Below, in pieces: positions 8,076 to 17,114 of a stretch of 64,000 nt of DNA (position 1 is the stretch's first letter; every line of letters begins with the position of its first letter). The DNA comes from Hyphomonadaceae bacterium (GTDB lineage: Bacteria > Pseudomonadota > Alphaproteobacteria > Caulobacterales > Aquidulcibacteraceae), in contig JAHBYF010000002.1 of assembly GCA_019636095.1 (NCBI GenBank), forward strand, positions 62,001 through 126,000, in the 5' to 3' direction. The notes under the pieces are model-generated. The model did not search any database. It was not told where the DNA came from and saw only the letters and a program-made list of their open reading frames with translations. Made by a program: the position numbers and the translations under genes.

Positions 8076-8977
8076 CGAATTGCGGCTTCGCCATAGAAGC
8101 GCTGCTCGCAGAACCAAAACACTTTGCCAGCCCCGCGCGCGGCGCGATCCAGTAAAGCCAGTGCACGCGGCGTCGAGCCGGCAACCACGATGACGCTCGC
8201 CGCGCCGTATGCCAACGCCTGGACGGCGCCGACACACATATGACGCGCCAACGCGGGCACGTCGCGCGCAGCCCACGCTAACTCGCAGGGGCCTTGGCCA
8301 TAGGCGAACGCACGCTTAAGCCCATGCGCTAGGTGCGTGCGTTCGGCGCCCAAATGTTCGACAACGCTGGCGCCTGCCGCCCAAGCGAAGGTCGCGCCCG
8401 CTTCCGCCCAGGAAGCGAACAGTGCGTCGTCTTCGCCGCCGCGTTGGTCGGCGCGCGTGTCGAACGTGGCGTCTTCCTCCTCAAACATCGAGCGCGGCTG
8501 CAATGAGTTGCCGATCCCGTACGCATGGGCGATGCCAGTGTCGTTGGCGGGACCGGCACGTGTGTAGAGGCGTTCGTAGAATTCAGCGTTGCGCGCATCG
8601 CGATCGGCGCGCGCCCGCACCGGCCCAAACACGCTTTGGGCGCCAGTCGCACGACGCACCGCGATCAGGCAAGCAAGCCAGTCTGGCGACGCTTCTTCGT
8701 CGTCGTCGAGCCAGGCGACGAACTCGCCTTTCGCCAATTTCACCGCGGCGTTTCGCGCTTGCGCCACACCGGGCTTGGGCTCATGCACCCAGCGGAAAGT
8801 CACGGGGGCCTCTGCCTCGATCGCGCGGAAGGCGGCGAGGGCGGATCCTTCCGGCGAGTTGTCGACAGCGATAACCTCGATGCCTGCAACGCCGCGTTGC
8901 GCAAACACGCTTCGCACCGCGCGGACGAGTGAGTCCGGGCGGCGGAAAGTCGGGATGAGAACACTGACAGTGATCAC
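8063..8977 (-). CDS. Family 2 glycosyltransferase
   Basis: A 304-residue GT-A protein. It opens with SVLIPTFRRPDSLVRAVRSV, has the nucleotide-sugar motif WLDDDEEAS with Asp91-93, and a later GGEDDALFASW that could supply the catalytic acid. The real start is GTG at 8977, overlapping the stop of the deacetylase gene (GTGA) with GGAGG five bases upstream; the longer frame to 9124 lies inside that gene. It probably adds one sugar to the lipid-linked repeat unit at the cytoplasmic membrane; donor and linkage cannot be told. Confidence 0.85.
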   Translation of the reverse strand: MITVSVLIPTFRRPDSLVRAVRSVFAQRGVAGIEVIAVDNSPEGSALAAFRAIEAEAPVTFRWVHEPKPGVAQARNAAVKLAKGEFVAWLDDDEEASPDWLACLIAVRRATGAQSVFGPVRARADRDARNAEFYERLYTRAGPANDTGIAHAYGIGNSLQPRSMFEEEDATFDTRADQRGGEDDALFASWAEAGATFAWAAGASVVEHLGAERTHLAHGLKRAFAYGQGPCELAWAARDVPALARHMCVGAVQALAYGAASVIVVAGSTPRALALLDRAARGAGKVFWFCEQRFYGEAAIRQPA

Positions 8978-9729
8978 GCCAGCCTCCGTTCGAGAGCCGC
9001 CGTCACCGGCAGGACAACGAAGCCAAGCTGATGCGCTTCCTGCAGCAGAGCGTCGAGTTCGTCGGCGCGCGTGCCCCACGCAGACGGCGCGTCTGACACA
9101 TCGTGCGTGAAGCCGATGACCCACGCCTTGCGCTTGGCCGCCTTCTTCAGCGCGTCGAAAACCCGCCGCATGCCGTCAGGCCCGAACAGCGGATAAGCGC
9201 GGAGCTGCGAGAGATCGGTGTGGCCAACATTCAAACCTGGAAGAATACCGCGAGCGGACATGAAACGTGGCGGCAAGTTTCTTTTCAACGCGCCTGAGGT
9301 TTCGCCGTAGGGGAATGCGTGCGCGCGCGGTGAGGGAGCACCCATACGCAACAACGCGTCGCGATTGTGCGCTAGGTCTTCAAGTGTCGAGAAGACGTCG
9401 CGGCGAGCGCAATCGGCGTGGCTTGAGGTGTGGCAGCCGATCTCGTGACCAGCGTCAACAAGACGAACAATATCATCGGCGGAGTAGCCGGCGCCGCAGG
9501 GGCCTTCCGCCCCCGCCATGCCAGCAGCGGCGTAGTAGGTGCCACGCGCGCCATGGCGCTCAAGCAAGCGCGCGCCCGCATTGGCGGCGGTCGCTGGAAA
9601 GTCATCGAACGTGATCGAGAGCATTGGCTGTTCGAAGGCCAATGTTGCGGGCCTCGCCGCGTCATGCTGTGTCAGCCGCCGCCGAACCTTGCTGACGAGA
9701 TCGCGGCGCGGTGCGTATGCCGCGGTCAT
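8974..9729 (-). CDS. Polysaccharide deacetylase (NodB homology)
   Basis: A 251-residue carbohydrate esterase family 4-type protein. TFDDFP with Asp42/Asp43 gives the catalytic base and a metal ligand; HTSSH (His100, His104) gives the metal-binding His pair; FPYGE follows. It probably removes N-acetyl groups from sugars of the exopolysaccharide or its precursor. No signal peptide is visible, so it may act in the cytoplasm on lipid-linked intermediates, unlike the secreted deacetylases. The ATG at 9729 overlaps the previous stop (ATGA) in the operon. Confidence 0.82.
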   Translation of the reverse strand: MTAAYAPRRDLVSKVRRRLTQHDAARPATLAFEQPMLSITFDDFPATAANAGARLLERHGARGTYYAAAGMAGAEGPCGAGYSADDIVRLVDAGHEIGCHTSSHADCARRDVFSTLEDLAHNRDALLRMGAPSPRAHAFPYGETSGALKRNLPPRFMSARGILPGLNVGHTDLSQLRAYPLFGPDGMRRVFDALKKAAKRKAWVIGFTHDVSDAPSAWGTRADELDALLQEAHQLGFVVLPVTAALERRLA

Positions 9730-10655
9730 GCCAAGTGCTCCGCATAGTGGGTGGCGCGCAGCAGTTTGAACGCGGCGCAGCGGATGCGCATAGGCGCGAT
9801 GCCTCGCGGATCGCGTGCGAGCCAGCCATAGACGCGCTGTTGAACGCTTCGTGCCGGGACCGCACGCAGTGCGCGCGCGATGCGGTGCGCCGCAAAGCGC
9901 TTCACTTGCAGCGGGTGTTTGCGCGCCAACCGGCCGAAGTTCGGTCCCGCCTCCGCCGACTTGCGCATGAGCGTCGCTACGTCATCGAGTCCCGCATGGG
10001 TCGCGGGGTTGTCGACATGCATGATCTCCTCGCTGTTTATGACGTCCAGCGCCCAATCGACATCTTCAAAGCCCCACCCAGTAAACAGATCGTCAAACGG
10101 GTGATCGAGCAGAAAAGCGCGCTCGACTAGCAAATTGGAGGAGGCGGTCGCCTGCGCTGGGCGGCGTGCACGGCGGCAGGCCGGCTGGCAATCGGAGCTT
10201 CCGAAAAGCGCGAAGTGCAAAGCCGTCTCAGGCGTCGCTTGCGCATGCGCGAGTGAAAGGCCGCCGAACGCCACGCGCGGCGCCTGGGTCCTGATGATGC
10301 CCAACCAGATCGTGAGAAAACTGCGAGTGTCCGGCAGCATGTCGGCGTCAAGGAAGAGCACGTAGTCGCCCTGCGCCTCTGCAATCAGCCGGTTCCGGGC
10401 TTTGGCGCGGCCAAGATTTTGCTCGCTGATTATGATGCGCGCTGGCGCGCCAGTGACTGCCGCCGCACTCATCACGTTAGCGACCAGTTCAGCCGAGGCG
10501 GAGCCATCGTCCAGAAGCACAAACTCCACCCCGCCTGGCGCCTCCGCAAATCGCTTCAGCATCACCGACGGATCGTAACGATAGAATGGCGTCAGGACGC
10601 TCAAGCGCGGCTTATGCGTCCGATCGCGTACAATGATGGTTTGTTCACTCGGCAT
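9726..10655 (-). CDS. Family 2 glycosyltransferase
   Basis: A 309-residue GT-A protein: LSVLTPFYRYDPS near residues 18-30, VEFVLLDDGS, the DxD motif FLDADMLPD (103-105), and GWGFEDVDWALD, the ED acceptor motif of chondroitin-synthase-like GT2 enzymes. ATG 10655 is chosen because it begins the compact protein and overlaps the flippase gene by only 11 bases; the longer frame to 10709 would run further into that gene. It likely extends the repeat unit. Confidence 0.84.
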   Translation of the reverse strand: MPSEQTIIVRDRTHKPRLSVLTPFYRYDPSVMLKRFAEAPGGVEFVLLDDGSASAELVANVMSAAAVTGAPARIIISEQNLGRAKARNRLIAEAQGDYVLFLDADMLPDTRSFLTIWLGIIRTQAPRVAFGGLSLAHAQATPETALHFALFGSSDCQPACRRARRPAQATASSNLLVERAFLLDHPFDDLFTGWGFEDVDWALDVINSEEIMHVDNPATHAGLDDVATLMRKSAEAGPNFGRLARKHPLQVKRFAAHRIARALRAVPARSVQQRVYGWLARDPRGIAPMRIRCAAFKLLRATHYAEHLA

Positions 10656-12117
10656 TGGCGGCGCTCGAAAGGGGTTGGAAGCGACGTTGCGCTGCGCGGT
10701 ACGCGCCAAGCACGAGATCGCGGATGTTCATGACGTTGAGGGCGACAGCGGCGGCGGCGTAGGCGGCGGCGCCAGTCGCAACGCTCTGAAGGAGACCCAG
10801 TGTCGTGTGCGCGCCTGGAAAGGCGATCACAACGGCGGCCATGAGGGCAGTCGCTGCGCCGATGCGCGCCAGTTCTCCTGCCGGCAGCGGCAAGGGCAAC
10901 AGGCGCCGCCCAACAAGCGCCAACAGCATTGCACCCAATGTTGCGCCAGTGGCTGCCGCCATGGCCGCGCCAACAGCGCCGTATGTGGATGAGAGCCAAG
11001 CGGTGAGCGCCAGTTGCGCCGCTCCGGGCGCAAGCATGAGCAATGCGCGTTGACCAGTCTTGCGCGTCAGTTGAAACGCTTCTGACCAATAATAGAGCGC
11101 GAAGCCGGACATCAGCCCGGCGATCGCCAGCCAAGGCAACGCGGCGGCCGTCTCCCTGCGCAACGCTTCTCCAACCATGAGCGTGGCCACCGGTTGAGCC
11201 AGAAGCGCAAGGCCAACGCTGGCGGGGATGGTAATTGCAGCGAGCAGCACGAAGCCGCCGCGCGCCGCGTCGGCCGCAGCGCGCGTTCCCTTCTCTTCGT
11301 AGGCAGCGAAGACGAGTGGAGCGAAAGCCGCGCTCACACCCATGAAAACGATGTCGAGCGCACGCGCCAACCCAAACGCCGCTGCGTAGGCGCCGAGCGG
11401 CGCGGCGCCGGCTTCTCCCGCAAGCAAGAGGCGAGCGATCGCCTGCACGCCGAGGTCGACAGCCAATGCGAGCGCCAACGGCGTGCCGTAGCCGGCGTAG
11501 GAGCGTGCGCGTACAAGCGAGACTTTGCCGCTGCCTGCATTTCGTAGGAGCCGCGGTAGGTCGACGACGGCAACCAGCAGACCACCAGCCAGCAATCCCG
11601 CGAACGGCGCGGCCGGGCCGAAGTCAAAGATCGTCAGCAGAGCGACACCAGCGGCGAAGCCAGCGATGATGTAGGTTGTCTCCAGCACCGCGTAGCGGCT
11701 GAACGCGAGGGCTGCACGATCGCTTTCGCGGGCCAAGCGGGTAACGAAACGCAGGACGACCGCGCCAGCTGCAAATGCTGAGAGCGCAGCGATGTCGTCC
11801 TGGAGGCCAGCAAACGCCAGCGCGCCCGCCGTGATCGCGACAACCGCAAGGCCAAGCGTCAGCGCCAACGCCAAGAGCGTCGCAAAATGGTCAGCGAGCC
11901 GGTTCTCGGCCCGCGCCGGCGCAAAGAAACGAAACGCAGCCGCCTCAGCCCAGGTGAAAGTCAAAGTGTGCGCCGCCATCGAAATGGAAAGCGCAAGGGC
12001 GTAACGGCCGAATTCTTCAGCGCTCATCAAGCGCGTAAACGTGGCGATCGCGCCAAACCCGATCAGGGCTTGGGCGATCTGCAATGGCGCGAGTGAGAGG
12101 ATGCGCGCGGTCCTCAC
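10645..12117 (-). CDS. Polysaccharide flippase (Wzx/MATE-like oligosaccharide transporter)
   Basis: A 490-residue, very hydrophobic protein with about 12-14 predicted membrane helices, of the polysaccharide biosynthesis (MVF/MOP) superfamily; the N-terminus with TRLMSAEEFGRYALALSIS is typical. It would move the undecaprenyl-linked repeat unit across the inner membrane. The start is GTG at 12117, overlapping the upstream stop (GTGA). No separate Wzy polymerase is recognised in the locus. Confidence 0.82.
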   Translation of the reverse strand: MRTARILSLAPLQIAQALIGFGAIATFTRLMSAEEFGRYALALSISMAAHTLTFTWAEAAAFRFFAPARAENRLADHFATLLALALTLGLAVVAITAGALAFAGLQDDIAALSAFAAGAVVLRFVTRLARESDRAALAFSRYAVLETTYIIAGFAAGVALLTIFDFGPAAPFAGLLAGGLLVAVVDLPRLLRNAGSGKVSLVRARSYAGYGTPLALALAVDLGVQAIARLLLAGEAGAAPLGAYAAAFGLARALDIVFMGVSAAFAPLVFAAYEEKGTRAAADAARGGFVLLAAITIPASVGLALLAQPVATLMVGEALRRETAAALPWLAIAGLMSGFALYYWSEAFQLTRKTGQRALLMLAPGAAQLALTAWLSSTYGAVGAAMAAATGATLGAMLLALVGRRLLPLPLPAGELARIGAATALMAAVVIAFPGAHTTLGLLQSVATGAAAYAAAAVALNVMNIRDLVLGAYRAAQRRFQPLSSAANAE

Positions 12118-13778
12118 CGGGCGCCTTTCTCCCCAAAGATCACCGGCACGGTGCGGAACAAGATTTCCAGGTCGAGCCAGAGCGATGAGCGCGCGACATA
12201 TTCGAGGTCATAGCGCACGCGCCGGCGCACGGATGCGGCCGATGTCACCGGCCCGCGAGAGCCATGCACCTGCGCCCAACCGGTGATGCCCGGCTTCACG
12301 CGATGACGGTGCGCATACTCGCCGACGATCTCGGTTAGGTCGCGCTCGCAGGTCTTCATGCCAACAGCGTGGGGGCGCGGGCCAACTAGACTCATCTCCC
12401 CGCGCAGCACATTGAAGAGTTGCGGCAGCTCGTCGAGGCTGGTGCGGCGCAGGAAGGTGCCAACAGCAGTTATGCGGGGATCGTTCTCGCGAACCTGCGC
12501 CAGTGGCGCATTCGGGTCGTGACGCATGGTGCGGAACTTGAGCACCGTGAACACGCTATTATTGAAGCCGTGGCGGCGTTGGCGATAAAGCGCCGGGCCG
12601 GGCGTGTCGAGTTTCACCAGCACGGCGATGACCAGCATCGGCAACGCGAACACAGCCGCCAGCAGCGTTCCCACGACAATATCTTCGACGCGCTTCACAA
12701 AGGCGCGGCGATGATTGTGCGGGCGTCCGGAAACGCACGCGACAGCTGCGCCGCCAAAGCGTTCGACGCGGCGGCCGCGCACGGCGTGGGTGTCGAAGTC
12801 GAGCAGCAGATCAATGCGGTTTGGCGTGACGCGCAGCCGCTCGATCATTGCCCGTACGCGGCTCTCCGCCTTCTGGGTGACGGTGATGACGATGCGGTCG
12901 ATGTTGGGGAGCTCTTCCCAGGCCAGCAGGGTGTCGACGTCGCCGATCACCGGCGCGCTGCCAATGCGTGAGGGTGAGCGGCCCAGCCGATCGTCAACAA
13001 TCGCAACGATGCGGGCTTCGCCCGACTTGGCCGCGCGGTTCGCCAACCGTTGGGCCGCATCCGTCGCACCGATGAGCACGATGTTTTCGGCGAAGACGCC
13101 AGCGCGGTGCGCCGCTGAAATCCAGACCGCCAGCGCGGTGTGAATGCCGGCAAGGAGCATGGCGGCGAACGGCAAGGTCGCGGCCAGCGCTGCGGCCGCG
13201 CGCGCGTCGGGCGCAAAAGCATTGGAGATGGCAAGGCCGGCGATGGCGCCAAGCGCCAATCCGCCCATGCCGCGATCGGCACGGACGCGCGCCGGCGAAA
13301 ACCGGTAATAGTCAGTGAGCCAGAGACCAGCCTTCAGCGCCCCAGCCGAAAGCACAAAGGCGGCGGCGTGGCCGATCGACACATCCAGCAAGCCGGCGCC
13401 TGAGCCCCAGAGCGCCGCAAACTGCGCTGCCGCCGCAACGATGATCCAGTCGGTGGCCTGGATGAGTTTCGCCGGCAGCAAAGGATCGACGTGCAGGCCA
13501 CGCCGGGCAGACTTCGCTACAGCGGCCGGCTGGTCGTTGGCGGGCGCGCCGGGGGCGATCTCGTAGGCGTAATAGGCCAGATCGGCGGTCGCGATGGGGA
13601 AATCCTCTGCCTCAGGTTGATCGATGGGAAGGCCGAAAAGGGCGAAAGCAGCGGCCAGTTCAGCCAGCCGCGCCGCTTCAGCCGCGGCGGACGGCTCAGC
13701 GTGGGGCGCGCACGCGATAATCTCCGCGTCCGGCTGCTCCAATTCGGCGCCGACAAGCTGCGGTGCGGCCTGAGACAT
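12114..13778 (-). CDS. Exopolysaccharide priming transferase (polyprenyl-phosphate sugar-1-phosphate transferase)
   Basis: A 554-residue protein of the WcaJ/PssY polyisoprenyl-phosphate hexose-1-phosphate transferase family. A disordered acidic N-terminus of about 100 residues leads to four TM helices (roughly 115-250), a Rossmann-like CoA-binding domain ([17 protein letters not shown]), a fifth hydrophobic segment, and the catalytic domain with [25 protein letters not shown] and PGITGWAQV. It starts repeat-unit synthesis. The longer frame to 13934 is rejected because it would run through tRNA-Ser; ATG 13778 has AAGG upstream. First gene of the minus-strand operon. Confidence 0.88.
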   Translation of the reverse strand: MSQAAPQLVGAELEQPDAEIIACAPHAEPSAAAEAARLAELAAAFALFGLPIDQPEAEDFPIATADLAYYAYEIAPGAPANDQPAAVAKSARRGLHVDPLLPAKLIQATDWIIVAAAAQFAALWGSGAGLLDVSIGHAAAFVLSAGALKAGLWLTDYYRFSPARVRADRGMGGLALGAIAGLAISNAFAPDARAAAALAATLPFAAMLLAGIHTALAVWISAAHRAGVFAENIVLIGATDAAQRLANRAAKSGEARIVAIVDDRLGRSPSRIGSAPVIGDVDTLLAWEELPNIDRIVITVTQKAESRVRAMIERLRVTPNRIDLLLDFDTHAVRGRRVERFGGAAVACVSGRPHNHRRAFVKRVEDIVVGTLLAAVFALPMLVIAVLVKLDTPGPALYRQRRHGFNNSVFTVLKFRTMRHDPNAPLAQVRENDPRITAVGTFLRRTSLDELPQLFNVLRGEMSLVGPRPHAVGMKTCERDLTEIVGEYAHRHRVKPGITGWAQVHGSRGPVTSAASVRRRVRYDLEYVARSSLWLDLEILFRTVPVIFGEKGAR

Positions 13779-13906
13779 GGTTAATTCGCCCTTGAGACTA
13801 GTTTTGTCGCAGGGGCTCGCGCAAACGCGGCGCCAGTTAAGCATGTGCGCAGCTTCCAAAGGCGCCTTGCCCGGGGCGGATCGCCCCGTTAAGCGGATGC
13901 CTCGCC

Positions 13907-13997
13907 GGAGACGTGGCCGAGTGGCTGAAGGCACTCCCTTGCTAAGGGAGCATACCTTAACCGGGTATCGAGGGTTCGAATCCCTCCGTCTCCGCCA
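13907..13997 (+). tRNA. tRNA-Ser (anticodon GCT)
   Basis: The acceptor arm GGAGACG (13907-13913) pairs with CGTCTCC (13987-13993), followed by G and an encoded CCA. The anticodon stem CTCCC/GGGAG (13934-13950) holds the loop TTGCTAA with anticodon GCT at 13941-13943, reading AGC/AGU. A long variable arm and the T-loop GGTTCGAATCC are present, as expected for a class II serine tRNA. Confidence 0.97.
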
Positions 13998-14089
13998 GTC
14001 CTCTTTGGTGTTCGGGGGCGCGGGAACTGGCCCACTGGGCGAGTAAGCATGCCCTTCGGTGACCTCTCACCGGTGTCGTCCGCAGAGCC

Positions 14090-14461
14090 TCATTCGACGA
14101 TCTTCCAATAGGAATCCTTGCGGATCACCTTGCCGTCTCGGAATTCGTAAAAGTCGCAGCCTTTAACTTCGACCTTCACTCCCGCGCCGGTCGTGCCCGT
14201 CAGCGTCCACCTCGATATGCCGGTGTTTGCCGCGGCATCGACGAAGTGTTCATCGGCGCCGTAATGGACGTCGGGTAGGCCTTCGAATCTCTTTGCCAAC
14301 GCGGCGCTGACATCCGTCTTCCCCTCGAAACGGGCGCCCCATGGTTTGTCGCCTCTCGGCATCTCCAGGACGCAGTCTTCAGCGAAGAAACTCATGATCC
14401 GGTCGAGATCGTGAGCGTTGAAGGCCTCGCATAGCGCAATCAAAATCGACCGAATGTCCAT
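14090..14461 (-). CDS. SnoaL-like (NTF2-fold) protein
   Basis: A 123-residue protein with the pattern of nuclear transport factor 2-fold polyketide-cyclase-like proteins: ALCEAFNAHDLDRIMSFFAE near the N-terminus, then CVLEMPRG, and a C-terminal CDFYEFRDGKVIRKDSYW. Members include enzymes and ligand binders, so the specific role cannot be inferred. It stands alone between tRNA-Ser and the esterase gene. Confidence 0.75.
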   Translation of the reverse strand: MDIRSILIALCEAFNAHDLDRIMSFFAEDCVLEMPRGDKPWGARFEGKTDVSAALAKRFEGLPDVHYGADEHFVDAAANTGISRWTLTGTTGAGVKVEVKGCDFYEFRDGKVIRKDSYWKIVE

Positions 14462-14574
14462 CGCTGCCTCCGTGCCGCGGACGGTCTAAGCAACACGGGA
14501 AGCGCCTGCGAATGTCAACCATCGGCAGCGATCTCAACGGATCGACGCAACACACTCGCCAAAGCCCGCTTAGG

Positions 14575-16383
14575 TCAGTGATGTCCGCGCCGCTCCAGCG
14601 TGTGCGCCGAGAAGAAATCCCAGATCGCATCACTCGCACGGAAGTCCATGTTCGTCGGGCCAAAGAATTCTTCTGGCATGACGCCCTCTGCGCCTGGCCA
14701 GGTGTGGCCGCCGCCATTGATCAGATAATAGACGATATCCGCTCCTTCATCGCAGCCGTGCGGCTCGAAGCGTACGACCTGTGTGCCTGGCGAGCGCCCG
14801 CTCTCAGCAAACGTGGTCGACGTGCCGCTCATGCTGCAGTGATTGCGCCGCGCAATCGCTGCGACGCTGTCTTGCACCGACAGTGTGATACGTATCGGCT
14901 CACCCCCCTGTGGGTTGACGATTTCGACGCCGTCAATCGGCACGCTCGGGTCGCCGCTGCCGTGCATGAACAGCATTGGTGTTGGCGGACTGCGCTGACA
15001 GAGTCTCGTGAGCTCGATGTAAAGCGCCGAACCCACTTCCGCGAACGCAGCAAAGGTGTCGCCTGCGGAGCAAGCCATGCGGTGGGTCATGAACCCGCCG
15101 TTTGAGAAGCCGCCGACATAGAGCCGTGAGCGGTCGATGTTAAAGTCAACCGCGAGGTCATCCATCAACGTTTTCAGAAACCCGACATCGTCCTGAGGAT
15201 GCGACGACCTTTGACCGCTTAGAGAAATGCTTCTGCCGGCCTGGTCGAAGTGCGCGTTCCACTCGTTGTCCAGTCCTTCTGGGTAGACCACGATGAAATT
15301 GTGCTGAGCGGCCGTGTCGTTCATCCCGCTGATGGCCGCCATGGAGATCGCGTTACTCGGTCGTCCGTGCAGTAAGACCACCACCGGTGTTGGGCGCGCC
15401 GGGTCATAATCGGGTGGCGCATAGACGATCCACGCGCGTGAGCGGTTTCCGCTGGAATGTGGGTTCGGCAGGGCAAAATGTGCACGATCGAAGAAAAACG
15501 TGTTGAGCAAGGCCGTAGCGTCGACACCCTGGCGGTTCAGTTCGTAGCCTGGTCCGCTATGGAACCAATCATGGTTGCCGCCGGAGACGCCGACATAAGC
15601 GAGCGCGGATCCGCCATTGCATGATGCAAATAGCTGACTGTCGTTATTGCCGGTGTCGCTCGGTGCGCTGCAGCCATCGAGATTGCGCCAGAACGCGATT
15701 GTCTCACTGGTGCTCAAGCGTCGTGCATTGATGTTTTGTGGCGCGCCGCCGCCATCAACAGGCAGGCCTTCGTCGCGCCTGCCATTGATCATCAAGAGTG
15801 GCGTGGGAGGGGCGTTAGGGCAGTGCGCGGTCTGGTAATCCCAGAGCAGTGCGCTGACGCCCGCGACGCCGGCGAAATGCCGACGGCTGCTACAAACAAG
15901 GCTGAAAGCCATGTTCGCCCCGCCATCGTAACCCACGACGTAGATGCGATTGGGGTCGATGCCGTAGTCGTCGATCGCGGCGTCAATTGCTTGGTCGATG
16001 AACCCGGCATCGTCTACGGCTTCGCCTCGGCGGTGCAAGATGTCGTGTCCGCCATCATTCCAGAAGCCGCCAATGGTTTCGGGATAGATCAAGACGGCGC
16101 CGTGCTCCTCGGCAACCGCAGCCAGGCCGCTCAAGGCGTGAAAGGCTTGCGGCGAGGAGAAACGTCCGTGCAAGGCGACGATCAGTGGAGCGGGCGTGCC
16201 GCGCTGGTGGCTAGCGGGCACGTAAACGCCAACGAAACGCGAGACTCCATCGTGTTCGTCACCCCGCATTTCGAGCGCGCGGTCGTAGCGCGGCGTATTC
16301 TGCGCTTGCGCGGAACCGAAGGTCAGTGCGGCCACGAATACCGCTGCGGCGAATCTGGTGAGCGTGCGCAGAGTCCGAGTCAT
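14575..16383 (-). CDS. Tandem PHB-depolymerase/LpqC-like esterase, first domain lacking the nucleophile
   Basis: A 602-residue secreted protein: signal peptide (residues 1-27, cut after AQA) and two alpha/beta-hydrolase domains of the LpqC/feruloyl-esterase/PHB-depolymerase type. Domain 2 (about 310-590) has the full triad pattern, GGFSNGG with Ser427, GSGDPS with Asp478 and GGGHTWPG with His560. Domain 1 (about 35-300) reads GYDGGA, with Asp153 where the nucleophilic Ser should be, while its acid (RRDEG) and His (GGNHDW) regions remain. So only domain 2 is expected to hydrolyse esters. An alternative TTG start lies 12 bases upstream. Substrate unknown. Confidence 0.82.
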   Translation of the reverse strand: MTRTLRTLTRFAAAVFVAALTFGSAQAQNTPRYDRALEMRGDEHDGVSRFVGVYVPASHQRGTPAPLIVALHGRFSSPQAFHALSGLAAVAEEHGAVLIYPETIGGFWNDGGHDILHRRGEAVDDAGFIDQAIDAAIDDYGIDPNRIYVVGYDGGANMAFSLVCSSRRHFAGVAGVSALLWDYQTAHCPNAPPTPLLMINGRRDEGLPVDGGGAPQNINARRLSTSETIAFWRNLDGCSAPSDTGNNDSQLFASCNGGSALAYVGVSGGNHDWFHSGPGYELNRQGVDATALLNTFFFDRAHFALPNPHSSGNRSRAWIVYAPPDYDPARPTPVVVLLHGRPSNAISMAAISGMNDTAAQHNFIVVYPEGLDNEWNAHFDQAGRSISLSGQRSSHPQDDVGFLKTLMDDLAVDFNIDRSRLYVGGFSNGGFMTHRMACSAGDTFAAFAEVGSALYIELTRLCQRSPPTPMLFMHGSGDPSVPIDGVEIVNPQGGEPIRITLSVQDSVAAIARRNHCSMSGTSTTFAESGRSPGTQVVRFEPHGCDEGADIVYYLINGGGHTWPGAEGVMPEEFFGPTNMDFRASDAIWDFFSAHTLERRGHH

Positions 16384-16462
16384 GCGGGCATCCAAGTCCG
16401 GTCCACATCATCACCGCCACACACATCTGCGCGAGGTGCTGCGAACGGGTGCGAATTTGCGA

Positions 16463-17113
16463 CTAACGCTCTTTGAGCCCCGCTTGCTTCAGTCTCCACA
16501 CGAGATGATCCAGCCGGTCCTGACCGAAAAAGGGTTCGTTCTCGAAGACAAAGAGCGGCACGCCCCAATGGCCAGCATTGCGTTGATCGGATTCGTTTTG
16601 CGTGATTTCCGCCGCCAACGCTTCGCCGTTGTCGCGCACGGCGGCTTCCAAAGCGGCGGGGTCCAGGCCCGCCTCGGTGGCGGCGTTCGCAAGCTGGTCG
16701 CCCTCGTGCCAGGCGTCGACTTCGCCTGACCAGATCTTGTGCGAGGCCCGGCGCGCGAACTCGAAGCCGCGGCCGGCGCGCGTAGCGGCAGCGCCCATGC
16801 GGCTCACGCGGTGGATGTAGGGTTGCTCGGCTGCGACCTCGCCGCTGGTTATGTCCATGATGATCGGGTCGGGCCGCGGCCAGCGGTAGGGAATGTTGTG
16901 CATTTGCGCGATACGAAATGTATCGCGCAGCAAGTAGGGCGGCCAGAGCGGGTTCACGCTCTTGAAGAAGCCGGGAATACGGATGGCGATCGGGGTTACG
17001 ATCCGCATTCGCGGTTTCATATCGTAGCGTGCAATTAGTTGCTCGACCTGCGCCGCCGCCAAGTACGAATACGGGCTGCGGAAGGAAAAGTAGTAGTCGA
17101 ACTCAAGTGTCAT
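16463..17113 (-). CDS. DsbA-fold isomerase, 2-hydroxychromene-2-carboxylate isomerase-like
   Basis: A 216-residue kappa-GST/DsbA-superfamily protein. It starts FDYYFSFRSPYSYLAA, with Ser-Pro where DsbA has CxxC, and ends with HWGVPLFVFENEPFFGQDRLD, the family's cis-Pro and C-terminal motif. These glutathione-dependent enzymes act in aromatic breakdown or as general GSTs; the natural substrate is not evident. The ATG at 17113 lies one base after the stop of the PLP enzyme, which fixes the start and suggests one operon. Confidence 0.82.
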   Translation of the reverse strand: MTLEFDYYFSFRSPYSYLAAAQVEQLIARYDMKPRMRIVTPIAIRIPGFFKSVNPLWPPYLLRDTFRIAQMHNIPYRWPRPDPIIMDITSGEVAAEQPYIHRVSRMGAAATRAGRGFEFARRASHKIWSGEVDAWHEGDQLANAATEAGLDPAALEAAVRDNGEALAAEITQNESDQRNAGHWGVPLFVFENEPFFGQDRLDHLVWRLKQAGLKER

Positions 17114-17114
17114 C

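Noticed and set aside
13779..13934. N-terminal extension of the priming transferase
   Set aside because: It would pass through tRNA-Ser; the ATG at 13778 is the better start.
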